64,000 bases of DNA. Source: a bacterium (GTDB taxonomy: Bacteria > Zhuqueibacterota > Zhuqueibacteria > Residuimicrobiales > Krinioviventaceae). Positions 36,549 through 44,770 of this stretch are shown piece by piece. How positions within the stretch are numbered: the first letter of the stretch is position 1; each line of letters opens with the position of its first letter. A program made the position numbers and the translations under genes. The stretch covers positions 62,001-126,000 of the forward strand of contig JAKQIY010000059.1 in NCBI GenBank assembly GCA_029561455.1. The letters run 5' to 3'. The notes below the pieces were generated by a model. That model was not told where the DNA came from, did no database searches, and saw only the letters and a list, made by a program, of their open reading frames with translations.

Positions 36549-36960
36549 TTTTTATCCGCAGATTACACAGATTCGCGCAGATCAACAACCAGCGCCTTTT
36601 ATCTGCGTTAATCTGCGACATCTGCGGACCTCCCTTTCTTTTAAAAAACTAAAAAAAACTGCAACCTGTTGACTTTATCAAAACACCACCCTGATAGTTT
36701 CAATCCCTGGTTTTTATCCGCAGATTACGCAGATTCGCGCAGATCAACAACCAGCGCCTTTTATCTGCGTTAATCTGCGACATCTGCGGACCTCCCTTTC
36801 TTTTAAAAACTAAAAAAAACTGCAACCTGTTGACTTTATCAAAACACCACCCTGATAGTTTCAATCCCTGGTTTTTATCCGCAGATTACACAAATTCGCG
36901 CAGATTAAAAACCTGTATTTTTTCATCTGCGTTAATCTGCGCCATCTGTGGATAAAAAAA
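36549..36960. repeat. 162-bp tandem repeat, 2.5 copies, with internal palindromes
   Basis: Units start at 36549, 36711 and 36872 (the last partial). Each contains TCCGCAGATTACACAGATTC, later the inverted ATCTGCGTTAATCTGCG and ATCTGCGGA, and a CCTGATAGTTTCAATCCCTGG spacer (21 nt in the genome; quoted shape only). The first two units differ by one base in an A run. A single arm also occurs at 36078-36112 at the end of the GxxExxY pseudogene. It is noncoding. Confidence 0.8.
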
Positions 36961-36965
36961 ACACC

Positions 36966-38108
36966 TCAATTCTGCGGCACGGGTTTGGGCGGATTGGTGA
37001 TGATCTCCTCCGGGATGATCAAGCCCACCGATAAAGATAAATAACAATTCTTCATATCAAAAAGATCACCAATTTCTTGCGATGCAAAAGCAAAAGCAGG
37101 CTGAATATCAATAATGTTATTGATATTATAGGATAAGCCAAGGACAAATCCAGGTCTGGTACCCCTGTGCCCGGAATCTATAAATTGCTGACCATAAAAA
37201 GTTGTTCCTATTCTATTTACATAATGACCCGCATCATCATATTTAAATTTATCTACAGTTGTTGTACTGTTCCAGCCTTTGCTGGTTACATAAACAACTG
37301 ATTTGATATTATCATCCCATTTATGGCCCTGCATTTCCAGTTGCGCAGCTCTGGCAAAAAACATACCCACACTAGCCTGGAGTGAAAGAATTGTTTTTGG
37401 TGTGCGGTTTAATGAAATCCGAATCGAAGGCAATACTTCGATCATGGAACGGTAACCTGTGGCATGATCAAAAGTATAATTGCTTAAATCTAAACGAGTT
37501 GCCTCATCAATTTCCGGCAACAGATTATACTGCCTGTTTATATCGCAATGTGTAAAGGCCCACCGGCAGCCGATGGCTATTTTTGAGGATAATGAATAAT
37601 ATGTATAAGCGCCAATGATATAGCCCTTTTCCCACTCTGCTTTATCAGAGCCTAATCCTTTTATACAACCGCCGTTTAAAACAATAAATTTTCGCGAATG
37701 GGTCAATAGTCCCTTACCTGCTCTGGCTTTATCTTCCTCCGCTAAACTTGTTTTTGGCTCCTCAGATGTCTGTTTGGATCTGGTAATATATTCAATTTGC
37801 ATTTTAATTTTTTGAATCGCCACTTCATCCCGCAATAAAAGAGTACTCCGTTCTTGCCCTGTTGCTTTATCCAGGTAATTTATTGCCAGGTAATAATAGC
37901 CATCAAGCTGTTTGTAAATTGTAGCAGATTGAAAATCCCGAATATCTGCAAACAAACCGTACTTTTCCCGTTCCTCAAGGTCGATCATATCTCCTACCAG
38001 GGGACTGACAATAAAAGGATTATCAAACTGCTGACAATACAAGGATTGATTGGGTAGACTTGATATTATGAACACAAAAAAAATATACAACCGCAAATTT
38101 ATATTCAT
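36966..38108 (-). CDS. Secreted protein of unknown function, tandem paralogue 2
   Basis: A 380-residue protein with a signal peptide (YIFFVFIISSLPNQSLYCQ). The body begins FDNPFIVSPLVGDMIDLEER and contains FQSATIYKQLDGYYYLAINY. A barrel-like second half follows (YIIGAYTYYSLSSKIAIGCRW ... FVLGLSYNINNIIDIQPAFAF), and the end is EEIITNPPKPVPQN. It is clearly homologous over its full length to the next gene upstream. I recognise no family; the C-terminal half suggests an outer-membrane barrel. Ten nt separate the two genes, which therefore form an operon. Confidence 0.75.
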   Translation of the reverse strand: MNINLRLYIFFVFIISSLPNQSLYCQQFDNPFIVSPLVGDMIDLEEREKYGLFADIRDFQSATIYKQLDGYYYLAINYLDKATGQERSTLLLRDEVAIQKIKMQIEYITRSKQTSEEPKTSLAEEDKARAGKGLLTHSRKFIVLNGGCIKGLGSDKAEWEKGYIIGAYTYYSLSSKIAIGCRWAFTHCDINRQYNLLPEIDEATRLDLSNYTFDHATGYRSMIEVLPSIRISLNRTPKTILSLQASVGMFFARAAQLEMQGHKWDDNIKSVVYVTSKGWNSTTTVDKFKYDDAGHYVNRIGTTFYGQQFIDSGHRGTRPGFVLGLSYNINNIIDIQPAFAFASQEIGDLFDMKNCYLSLSVGLIIPEEIITNPPKPVPQN

Positions 38109-38117
38109 CGTTTCCCC

Positions 38118-39278
38118 TCAATTCTGCGGCATGGGCTTGGGCGGATTGGTGATGATCTCCTCCGGGACGATCAGGCTCAGTGAAACTGACAAGTAACAAT
38201 TCTTTAAATCAAACATATCCTTAACATCCCGCGAGACAAATGTAAACGTCGGTTGAATATCGACAATGTTTTTGATATTACAGGATAAACCAACAGAACA
38301 GCCTGGTTTGGAGCCTTTGCTGCCCATGGCCGCATTATCATCCTCCCATGTTGGCAACCCCCTATATGACCATGGCATACCTGATTCATCATAAATAATT
38401 TTATCAACAATTGTACATCTATCCCAGCCTTCTGATGAAATCTTGACTATCGATTTTTCATTTTCCTCCCATTTATGGCCTTTAATCTCAATTTCGGATG
38501 CCCGTAGTAAATATAAACCAATACTGTACTGCATGGAAAGAATAGTGTTCCTGGTCCGCAGCATTGCGATGCGAATGGAAGGAAGTACTTCAATCATGGA
38601 GCGATAACCTGAGGCAGTGTCAAAAGTATATTTCGATAAATCAATTTTACTTGCACGATCTGCTGCCGGCATTAAATTGTACCTTTCATTGATCGTACAT
38701 TGCGTAAACGCAAACCGATAACCGATGGCCACTTTATCGGAAAGTGAATAATAATTATATGCCCCCATCGAATAGGCTGATTTCCACTCGGCTCTGTCCG
38801 AACCGATACCTGTTAAAAAAGTACTGTTTAAAATGAAAAATCGCCTGGGGTGTTGTAACAGTTCACTGGTGACGCCAACTTTATTTCCCCGGACAATTTT
38901 CCCTTTTTTCAACATCATCCCTGGAGGCAACGTTGATGTATTCAGGATTCTGCCAATACCATCAATCTGCAGGCGAATTTTTTGTATCGCCCGGTTGTCG
39001 CGCAATAATAGACTGCTTCGTTCCAGACCGGTTTCTTCTTCACAAACAGTTACTGCCAGGTAATAACGATTATTATGAATTTTATATGCCGAGGCACTCT
39101 GAAAGCCCTGCGTCTCCGGAAACAGGTGATACTTGTCCCGCTCCGCCCGGTCGATTTTAGCGCCCACCAGGGGGTGAATGATATATTCCTTGTCAAAATC
39201 CTGACCATAACCTGCCCGGCTCTGTATACAGATCAGGATGAACAATCCTAATATTACCACCCGCAAAAATCCGGTCAT
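38118..39278 (-). CDS. Secreted protein of unknown function, tandem paralogue 1
   Basis: A 386-residue protein with a signal peptide (LRVVILGLFILICIQSRAG). It has the same order of blocks as its neighbour: FDKEYIIHPLVGAKIDRAER, FQSASAYKIHNNRYYLAVTV, YSMGAYNYYSLSDKVAIGYRF, GLSCNIKNIVDIQPTFTF and the identical tail EEIITNPPKP. It is probably the first gene of a two-gene operon produced by tandem duplication. The function is unknown; an outer-membrane location is inferred from the signal peptide and strand pattern. Confidence 0.75.
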   Translation of the reverse strand: MTGFLRVVILGLFILICIQSRAGYGQDFDKEYIIHPLVGAKIDRAERDKYHLFPETQGFQSASAYKIHNNRYYLAVTVCEEETGLERSSLLLRDNRAIQKIRLQIDGIGRILNTSTLPPGMMLKKGKIVRGNKVGVTSELLQHPRRFFILNSTFLTGIGSDRAEWKSAYSMGAYNYYSLSDKVAIGYRFAFTQCTINERYNLMPAADRASKIDLSKYTFDTASGYRSMIEVLPSIRIAMLRTRNTILSMQYSIGLYLLRASEIEIKGHKWEENEKSIVKISSEGWDRCTIVDKIIYDESGMPWSYRGLPTWEDDNAAMGSKGSKPGCSVGLSCNIKNIVDIQPTFTFVSRDVKDMFDLKNCYLSVSLSLIVPEEIITNPPKPMPQN

Positions 39279-39708
39279 TGTTGCCCTCCATAATTACAAT
39301 AAAATCGTCAAAATAAAGCACTTCGCCTAGTTGTAAACATCTGCTCCATTAATTATGTCAAGACTGCTTTGCAAGATAAACCAACGACTGCAACTAAAAC
39401 CATGTACATGTTGCTGTTCAAGATCACATCTTTTCTTTTAGCGCTTGCCGCGCAGTATTTCGAATAACCTGGCAAAAATATAATATACAGAGCAACGCAC
39501 ACATCCGCCCGGGTTAAATACTCCCCGTGTTCGTAGAACTAGATAATTATTTTTACAGAAAAATGCAAGAAAAAAATTGTATTTTTAAAAAATTCTCGTT
39601 AAAAATTAACAGGCAGGCATAATTGATGTAACTTTTATATCTTTAATACCCGGTTCCAAACTACTAGTTCCTGTATTGTTCCTTGCCAATGCTCATTCAG
39701 ATAAAAGA
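39279..39708. other. Intergenic region, no gene seen
   Basis: This 430-bp stretch lies between the divergently ordered unit upstream of 39278 and the histidine kinase 3' end. It is moderately AT-rich without recognisable ORF, RNA or strong hairpin. Confidence 0.5.
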
Positions 39709-40860
39709 CTATACTGGAAAAACAATTCTACACTCGACACCATGGTTCTTGATAAATTCCAATGTACCGTGCAATTGCATGGTTAAACCCTTTATCAGCC
39801 TCATCCCCATCGACTGGGAATTGCTGATATCAAAGTCATCCGGCAAACCAACACCATTATCCCGATAATTAATTGTTACCGAATCACCGGATCGGGATAT
39901 GTGCAGAGAAATTTGCGGATTGCCGATTCCTTTAAAAGCATGTTTGATTGAATTAGTCATCAGTTCTGAAATGATCAGCGCACAGGGCAGAGATATGTCC
40001 GGGGGCAGGGTCAGCGGTTCGATGTTGTAGTGCATTTCTATATCCTGGTGCATAAAATCCTGGATAATAAAACTACACAACTGCTTGATATATACATCCA
40101 GCACAGGCGCAGTCGTGCCGCCGGTTTGGTACAATTTTTCGTGGATCAGGGAAATAGTGCGAATCCGGTTCTGAATTTCCATAAGGATATGCTGAATATT
40201 CGTCTCATTGTTGATCTCTTTGGACTGGAGATAGATCATACTGATCAACAAGTTAAACTGGTTTTTAATACGGTGATGCACCTCGCGGATTTGCAGATCT
40301 TTTTCTGATAATTTTTTCTGTAATTGCTCATAGAACAATAAATACTTTAAATCCGTTTCAATAATATCTTTGAATTGCTGGATCAGTTCAACATAATCAT
40401 TGGTAAACTGGTTGGTTTTATCGGTCAGCACACAAAAAGTGCCGAACATCTCCCCGTCTTCCCATTGAATAGGCATACCGAGATAAGAACGCATTCCCAA
40501 AGGCGCATGGGGATTATTTTTCCAGTATTCCGATTCCCAGGTATCGTTGACCAACATTCCATGCCGTTTCCCGGCAACTGTTTCGCAAAACATACCAATT
40601 CCCAGTTTATCGTGGTCATCCTTTTTATATGGATTTCCCGTTGTCTTGCTGGCGATGAATATTTCCAGGTTATCAGGGGTTAGTTTGGTAATCAATCCGG
40701 AAGGAACCCGCATAATTTTTGCTGTCAAATCGACAATTTTTTGCCATTTCTCCTGCATCGGCTCGGGTATTTCCGGCTTGCCGGTAGATATGGGGATAAT
40801 TATTTGCGCAGCTTCATTTTCAACCTTAACCCGCGCATACTTTTGAACTGATTCAGGCAT
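39709..40860 (-). CDS. Cytosolic sensor histidine kinase, GAF + HisKA_2
   Basis: This 383-residue protein has no transmembrane segment. A GAF domain occupies about 25-170 (MFCETVAGKRHGMLVNDTW, LGMRSYLGMPIQWEDGEMFGTFCVLT). The HisKA_2 dimerisation motif REVHHRIKNQFNLL places the phosphoacceptor at His195 or His196. An HATPase_c domain follows with the N box (LIISELMTNSIKHAF) and G1 box (YRDNGVGLPDDF). Family knowledge: HisKA_2 kinases with GAF sense light, redox or small ligands and signal to stand-alone receivers. No response regulator is adjacent, so it is an orphan. GAF cysteines for a bilin or haem were not identified. Confidence 0.9.
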   Translation of the reverse strand: MPESVQKYARVKVENEAAQIIIPISTGKPEIPEPMQEKWQKIVDLTAKIMRVPSGLITKLTPDNLEIFIASKTTGNPYKKDDHDKLGIGMFCETVAGKRHGMLVNDTWESEYWKNNPHAPLGMRSYLGMPIQWEDGEMFGTFCVLTDKTNQFTNDYVELIQQFKDIIETDLKYLLFYEQLQKKLSEKDLQIREVHHRIKNQFNLLISMIYLQSKEINNETNIQHILMEIQNRIRTISLIHEKLYQTGGTTAPVLDVYIKQLCSFIIQDFMHQDIEMHYNIEPLTLPPDISLPCALIISELMTNSIKHAFKGIGNPQISLHISRSGDSVTINYRDNGVGLPDDFDISNSQSMGMRLIKGLTMQLHGTLEFIKNHGVECRIVFPV

Positions 40861-41170
40861 CTTTTTGTCCTCATCATTCGACTTTATTAATTCATTAACA
40901 AAAATATTGCAATTTTTATGCCCATTCCTTCATTTATATATGTATAATTTCAAAATTTTCAACAAGTTCAACATTAATCCGGGAGATAAAAACCAATTAT
41001 CAGTTACCTGCTTTAAAAATGGTTATCTTTATTTTTGTTATTTGTAAATGACCCCAGGCAACCAAATAATCATGTACCATTTACTACCTTTAGACCCTGA
41101 CATAAACACATGCAAGAAAACCAGGCAACAAAATCCATTCCTTTGAACTTTTTTAAAAAGTTATTTCCCC
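40861..41170. other. Intergenic region, no gene seen
   Basis: AT-rich DNA upstream of the histidine kinase and downstream of the M28 operon. It contains no recognisable gene; the terminator at 41171-41213 closes the operon to its right. Confidence 0.5.
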
Positions 41171-41213
41171 CCAAAAAAACAAGTGTCCAAAATTAAAATA
41201 ATTTCGGACACTT
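41171..41213 (-). terminator. Rho-independent terminator of the M28 peptidase operon
   Basis: On the minus strand AAGTGTCC...GGACACTT, extended by the GAAATT/AATTT pairing, is followed by GTTTTTTT. It begins 5 nt after the stop of the gene at 41218. Confidence 0.85.
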
Positions 41214-41217
41214 GAAA

Positions 41218-41718
41218 TCACCAGTTTACCCCGGTTTTAAGTATTGTAACTTCATAATAACAGCCGCCATCCGGCCCGATTCCGTAACCTGTTTCCAGCG
41301 CAGACACAAAACTGTGCGCTTTCTGAAAACGAAGCACTGAACCGGCTAAACCGACCGTCCATACCGGAGTAGCAGGACGTTGGCCATTGTTTAATAGGGT
41401 TTCTGTACGATCACCCCAAAGTAAACTAAATGTAGAGAAAATTACCGGTGCCCATCCGCCATGACGCTGATAGCCGAGAGCAAGCCGGGTTGAAATTGCA
41501 TTACCATTTGCCCATAGCACATCAACATCTGTATTGACAATATAATTCTGCTTGTGGATGACTTGAATACCTGCGCCTACCCCCAATCCACCTGTATTGA
41601 CGCGATCTGAGGAGTAATAGAGACATTTTTGTTGTATAAAAGGTGTACATGTTAATGGCTGAGCGAAGCCAGCTGTTACGACCGATAGCAGTAATACTAA
41701 AAAAATAGTCCTTTTCAT
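41218..41718 (-). CDS. Small secreted protein, barrel-like
   Basis: A 166-residue protein with a signal peptide (MKRTIFLVLLLSVVTAGFAQ). A Gly/aromatic-rich strand pattern (VNTGGLGVGAGIQVIHKQNYIV, TRLALGYQRHGGWAPVIF) suggests a small outer-membrane or periplasmic beta protein. No family is recognised. Its ATG overlaps the upstream M28 peptidase stop by one base (TAATG), and it is the last gene of a three-gene operon ending at the terminator. Confidence 0.7.
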   Translation of the reverse strand: MKRTIFLVLLLSVVTAGFAQPLTCTPFIQQKCLYYSSDRVNTGGLGVGAGIQVIHKQNYIVNTDVDVLWANGNAISTRLALGYQRHGGWAPVIFSTFSLLWGDRTETLLNNGQRPATPVWTVGLAGSVLRFQKAHSFVSALETGYGIGPDGGCYYEVTILKTGVNW

Positions 41719-42752
41719 TATTGTACCTCCGCGAATAAAGCTACAGCCGCAGTTAAGGCACGGGTATTACGCGCCAAAAAGGTTGGATCAAGAGTTTCCG
41801 GTGTGTCGGTTGTTTTGTGATAATGGGGATTGCGGAAATTAGCCGTATCGGTAAGAAAAATCGTCGGCACACCGCGATACCACAACAACCCATGATCGCT
41901 GCGCATTAACAATGAGGAGAGGAAATAGGTGCCGTCGCCGGGAGCAATAACGCCAACAAGTTTTGCCAGTTTACTGTTATTGCCAAGCGCTACCATTCTT
42001 TGCGTCAATTCTGCGGAATCATTATTACCAATGACCAGCAGAAAATCGCCCTTGTCAGGCAGGGAAATTCCTATGATCTCGTCCTGGCTGCCGGGCTTGT
42101 TGCTTGCATAGCCAACCATATCCATAATTATTGCCGCGCTTACATTATCGGCATAACCGGCTTGAACGTAACGGGTACTGCCGATGGAACCGAATTCTTC
42201 CAGGTCAAAGGCCACAAAACGGATAGTCCTGGCGAAACTAAAATTACGTACCGCCCGCGCAGCTTCCAGCATTGCGGCCACTGCGGAACCATTATCATCG
42301 GCTCCGGCATAATATGCGTCAAGATGACTGCCCACCAACACAACTTCACTCTTGCGCGATGTGCCTGGCCATTCCGCTACAACATTATACGCCGTTTGCG
42401 GGCCGGTTCCCAGGGCTATTGTATCCGGGTCGTAACCCATAGCGGAAAATGCCTCCGCAACCAGCTTGACCGATGCATCGCGGGTCAGGTCGCAGGCCGG
42501 GAACAACTCTTTTTCTTCAAAACCTTCACAATTGACGGTAACATCCGTTGCCCGTACCTGGGCAAGCTGTTCCACCCAGGGCATAAGATTACCGCTAATA
42601 ACATCATCAGCAACCCTGGCAGCTTTATCAAAACCGGTTGTGTCGGGAGCATTAGGTGAACAAGCTAAAATTATAGTAACGTATATTATAATAATCCACA
42701 AAATAACGTTATGTTTTACAGTAAGAAAGTATTGACTATTTTCTCTTCTCAT
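41718..42752 (-). CDS. M28 family zinc aminopeptidase, lipoprotein
   Basis: This 344-residue protein has a lipoprotein-like signal (ILWIIIIYVTIILAC, Cys about 31). The M28 core is VVLVGSHLDAYYAGADDNGSAVAAMLE (His and Asp metal ligands), then FVAFDLEEFGSIGS (catalytic and metal Glu pair), and later RSDHGLLWYRGVPTIFLTDTANFRNPHYH, which supplies the final His. Family knowledge: M28 enzymes remove N-terminal residues using two zinc ions. It should act in the periplasm. It overlaps both neighbours in the operon by 1-4 nt. Confidence 0.88.
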   Translation of the reverse strand: MRRENSQYFLTVKHNVILWIIIIYVTIILACSPNAPDTTGFDKAARVADDVISGNLMPWVEQLAQVRATDVTVNCEGFEEKELFPACDLTRDASVKLVAEAFSAMGYDPDTIALGTGPQTAYNVVAEWPGTSRKSEVVLVGSHLDAYYAGADDNGSAVAAMLEAARAVRNFSFARTIRFVAFDLEEFGSIGSTRYVQAGYADNVSAAIIMDMVGYASNKPGSQDEIIGISLPDKGDFLLVIGNNDSAELTQRMVALGNNSKLAKLVGVIAPGDGTYFLSSLLMRSDHGLLWYRGVPTIFLTDTANFRNPHYHKTTDTPETLDPTFLARNTRALTAAVALFAEVQ

Positions 42753-43297
42753 AGACTTCTCCCAACTGAAATAATGCCAAGTTGAACGCGGGTTGAACGG
42801 CCCGTATGTCCCAGTTGTGTACCGATATGTATTTCAAACAGGCTCATTCGCCATTGCTCACCAAGCTTGAAAGAAAGCGGCGCCGAATGACCGGCAATGT
42901 AAAAGTGAGAAATATCCCCCTCCATAGCCTGGGTAGTTTCTCTTAAAAGTTTGTTTCCTTCTTTAAAATGCGCGCGATTGGTAACGCCAAACTCAAAACC
43001 CATTAACGGCCGCCAGAAACCATATTGTGGAGCGGCCAAAATACGAACAAATCCTTCGCCCAGCGCCGGGTTAAATCCCAAACGAGCGCCCGCCTGCCAA
43101 TCCCATAATCCGGAAATAGTGCCGCGGCAAGCGGTTTCAACAGCGCTGCTTGTTTGAAATGAAAAAACAGACTGGTATAACATCATCGAAATGCCACTGC
43201 TTACTTCGAGTTTGTTTTCCTCATCAATAGCCTGTCCATAAAGCGGTGTTAAGATTCCGATGAGTGTTATGATAATTACGAAAAATCTCATAAACAT
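42749..43297 (-). CDS. Small secreted protein, barrel-like
   Basis: A 182-residue protein with a signal peptide (MRFFVIIITLIGILTPLYGQ, from either of two Met codons). The strand-rich body includes YQSVFSFQTSSAVETACRG, RILAAPQYGFWRPLMGFEFG and VQLGIISVGRSL. No family is recognised. It is the first gene of the operon with the M28 peptidase, overlapping it by 4 nt. Confidence 0.7.
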   Translation of the reverse strand: MFMRFFVIIITLIGILTPLYGQAIDEENKLEVSSGISMMLYQSVFSFQTSSAVETACRGTISGLWDWQAGARLGFNPALGEGFVRILAAPQYGFWRPLMGFEFGVTNRAHFKEGNKLLRETTQAMEGDISHFYIAGHSAPLSFKLGEQWRMSLFEIHIGTQLGHTGRSTRVQLGIISVGRSL

Positions 43298-43348
43298 CCT
43301 TTCGGGTTAATTAAAGTACTTTTTTTAAAATTATTGTCGTTCTTTATA

Positions 43349-43560
43349 CTACTCTCGTGAAACAGCTAATTTTAATATTTTATCAGTTGTCAAGGGACTG
43401 AACCATTTATAGGAGCGTTCTTCAATCGTATTCTGTGATCCATTTACAATAGCAGCAATTGTAACATTTTCCTGCGGAATATAATACACATGAGCCGAAT
43501 AACCGATTGCCGTACCCGAATGACCAAAGACATTTCCATATACAGAATACTTTTTTCTCC
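43349..43560 (-). pseudogene. C-terminal remnant of a serine hydrolase (beta-lactamase family)
   Basis: About 70 codons read RRKKYSVYGNVFGHSGTAIGYS, with a downstream VYYIPQENVTIAAIVNGS pattern. This is the C-terminal part of class C beta-lactamase-like (Beta-lactamase family) serine hydrolases, including the HSGTAIGY block where the family often has H-x-G. All upstream domains, including the SxxK nucleophile, are absent. The coding match stops exactly where the MITE at 43561-43770 begins. Any protein made from the ATG inside the MITE (43597) would be a non-functional fusion. Confidence 0.72.
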
Positions 43561-43770
43561 GCGGCTGTATTAAAAGCCTCAATTTATTCAAGGTCATTTA
43601 AAAAGTATACATAACAAACTTGTCCTTTCGAGAAAAGCGAGAAAACTTGTTTTTACAATATTTTAAACAAGAGAGATTCCTCATCACTTTGCTACTCGGA
43701 ATGACATGAATGATATTTGATACTCAAACTTGTAACCTACTCCGCTTTTTTAGGTTTTTGATACAGCCCC
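43561..43770. mobile_element. MITE-like element, 210 bp, copy 2
   Basis: Ends GCGGCTGTATTAAAAGCC and GGTTTTTGATACAGCCCC match the termini of copy 1 (25706-25918). The interior repeats its TTGTTTTTACAATATTTTAA core and GACA-ended arms with substitutions. It abuts the truncated serine hydrolase. The 80 bp on its other side lack any hydrolase sequence. Confidence 0.68.
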
Positions 43771-43851
43771 CCAAAAATAACGGCAATTAAATTGCTCATT
43801 TATCAAAAATATATACCACAGATCAAATCCACAAATTAAACCCAGTCCGCA

Positions 43852-44622
43852 TTATTTTAATTCAAATGTTACCTTGACTTGACTTTGAGATGATACGGTT
43901 TGTGCAAAGTAATCATCACCTATTGACTCATCCAATACAGGTATATCTACGTTACTTGTGCTAACTGGATTGAATGGATTGGGATATTTTGGGGACATAT
44001 CAAACGCAACCCATATATTACTTTTTTCCTCATTTGGTTGTTTAATCTGGATTTCTTCAACACTAAGGACTTTTCCTACTCCGACTCCCAATGCTGTGGC
44101 AATATCTTCGGCTTTTTCACGTGCTTTTTGGGCGGCGGCTATTCTCGCCCGCCTTCTTAAACCTGCTTCGTCTTTTACTGAAAAAATGATTGAATATACA
44201 CGTTCCACCTTTTTTTCTGCCAAGATATATAGCGCTGTTTTAAGATTATTTAAGCTGTCAACCTTTACCTGGGCAGTAATAATAGTTCTATAATCGTTTC
44301 CGGAAGAAAAAAGAGATTTATTGCCATAATTTTCGCCACTAAAAAATTCAGAAGTAGAAATATTCTTTTGATCGATTTGTGCAGCTTTCAGGTCTTGTAC
44401 CAGGCTTGCCATTTTATCGGTTGCTTGTTCAACTGCGCCCCGAAGTGACGAGCCAACCCCTTTTACCGAAAAAGTTAATGTCGCCTGATCGGCTGGTTCT
44501 TTAAGTTCCACGCTGCCGTTAACGGTAATTTGATTTTGCTGAACAGAAACATCTTGCGTCATCCCATTTGTTACCAATAGCAAGAGTGAAAATAAAAAAA
44601 ACCCAAATAAGTGTTTCATCAA
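43852..44622 (-). CDS. SIMPL/DUF541 domain secreted protein with an internal YPNPFNP motif
   Basis: A 256-residue protein with a signal peptide (GFFLFSLLLLVTNGMTQ) and the SIMPL (DUF541) pattern: ITVNGSVELKEPADQATLTFSVKGVG, ISTSEFFSGENY, and AAQKAREKAEDIATALGVGVGKVLSVEE. The terminal strand is VKVTFELK. Family knowledge: SIMPL proteins are periplasmic, of unclear function (oxidative-stress links in E. coli YggE). Unusually, KYPNPFNPVSTSNVDIPV lies at about residues 212-229, in the loop before the last strand. That motif normally introduces a type IX sorting domain, which is absent here. Confidence 0.85.
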   Translation of the reverse strand: MMKHLFGFFLFSLLLLVTNGMTQDVSVQQNQITVNGSVELKEPADQATLTFSVKGVGSSLRGAVEQATDKMASLVQDLKAAQIDQKNISTSEFFSGENYGNKSLFSSGNDYRTIITAQVKVDSLNNLKTALYILAEKKVERVYSIIFSVKDEAGLRRRARIAAAQKAREKAEDIATALGVGVGKVLSVEEIQIKQPNEEKSNIWVAFDMSPKYPNPFNPVSTSNVDIPVLDESIGDDYFAQTVSSQSQVKVTFELK

Positions 44623-44770
44623 CTTGTCCTCCCAATTAAAATAAAAAACTAGCGCAGGGCAGGTCTTTACCTGCCAACAAAAAAATATTTATACTGAGTT
44701 AACTTTTATCCCGTAAACCAGGATTTAATCCCTGGCAGCCAGGTCTTTTTATCCCGGCATAACAACCGCT

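Noticed and set aside
36549-36960. CRISPR-like repetition
   Set aside because: Units are about 162 bp, near identical throughout and without spacers or cas genes.
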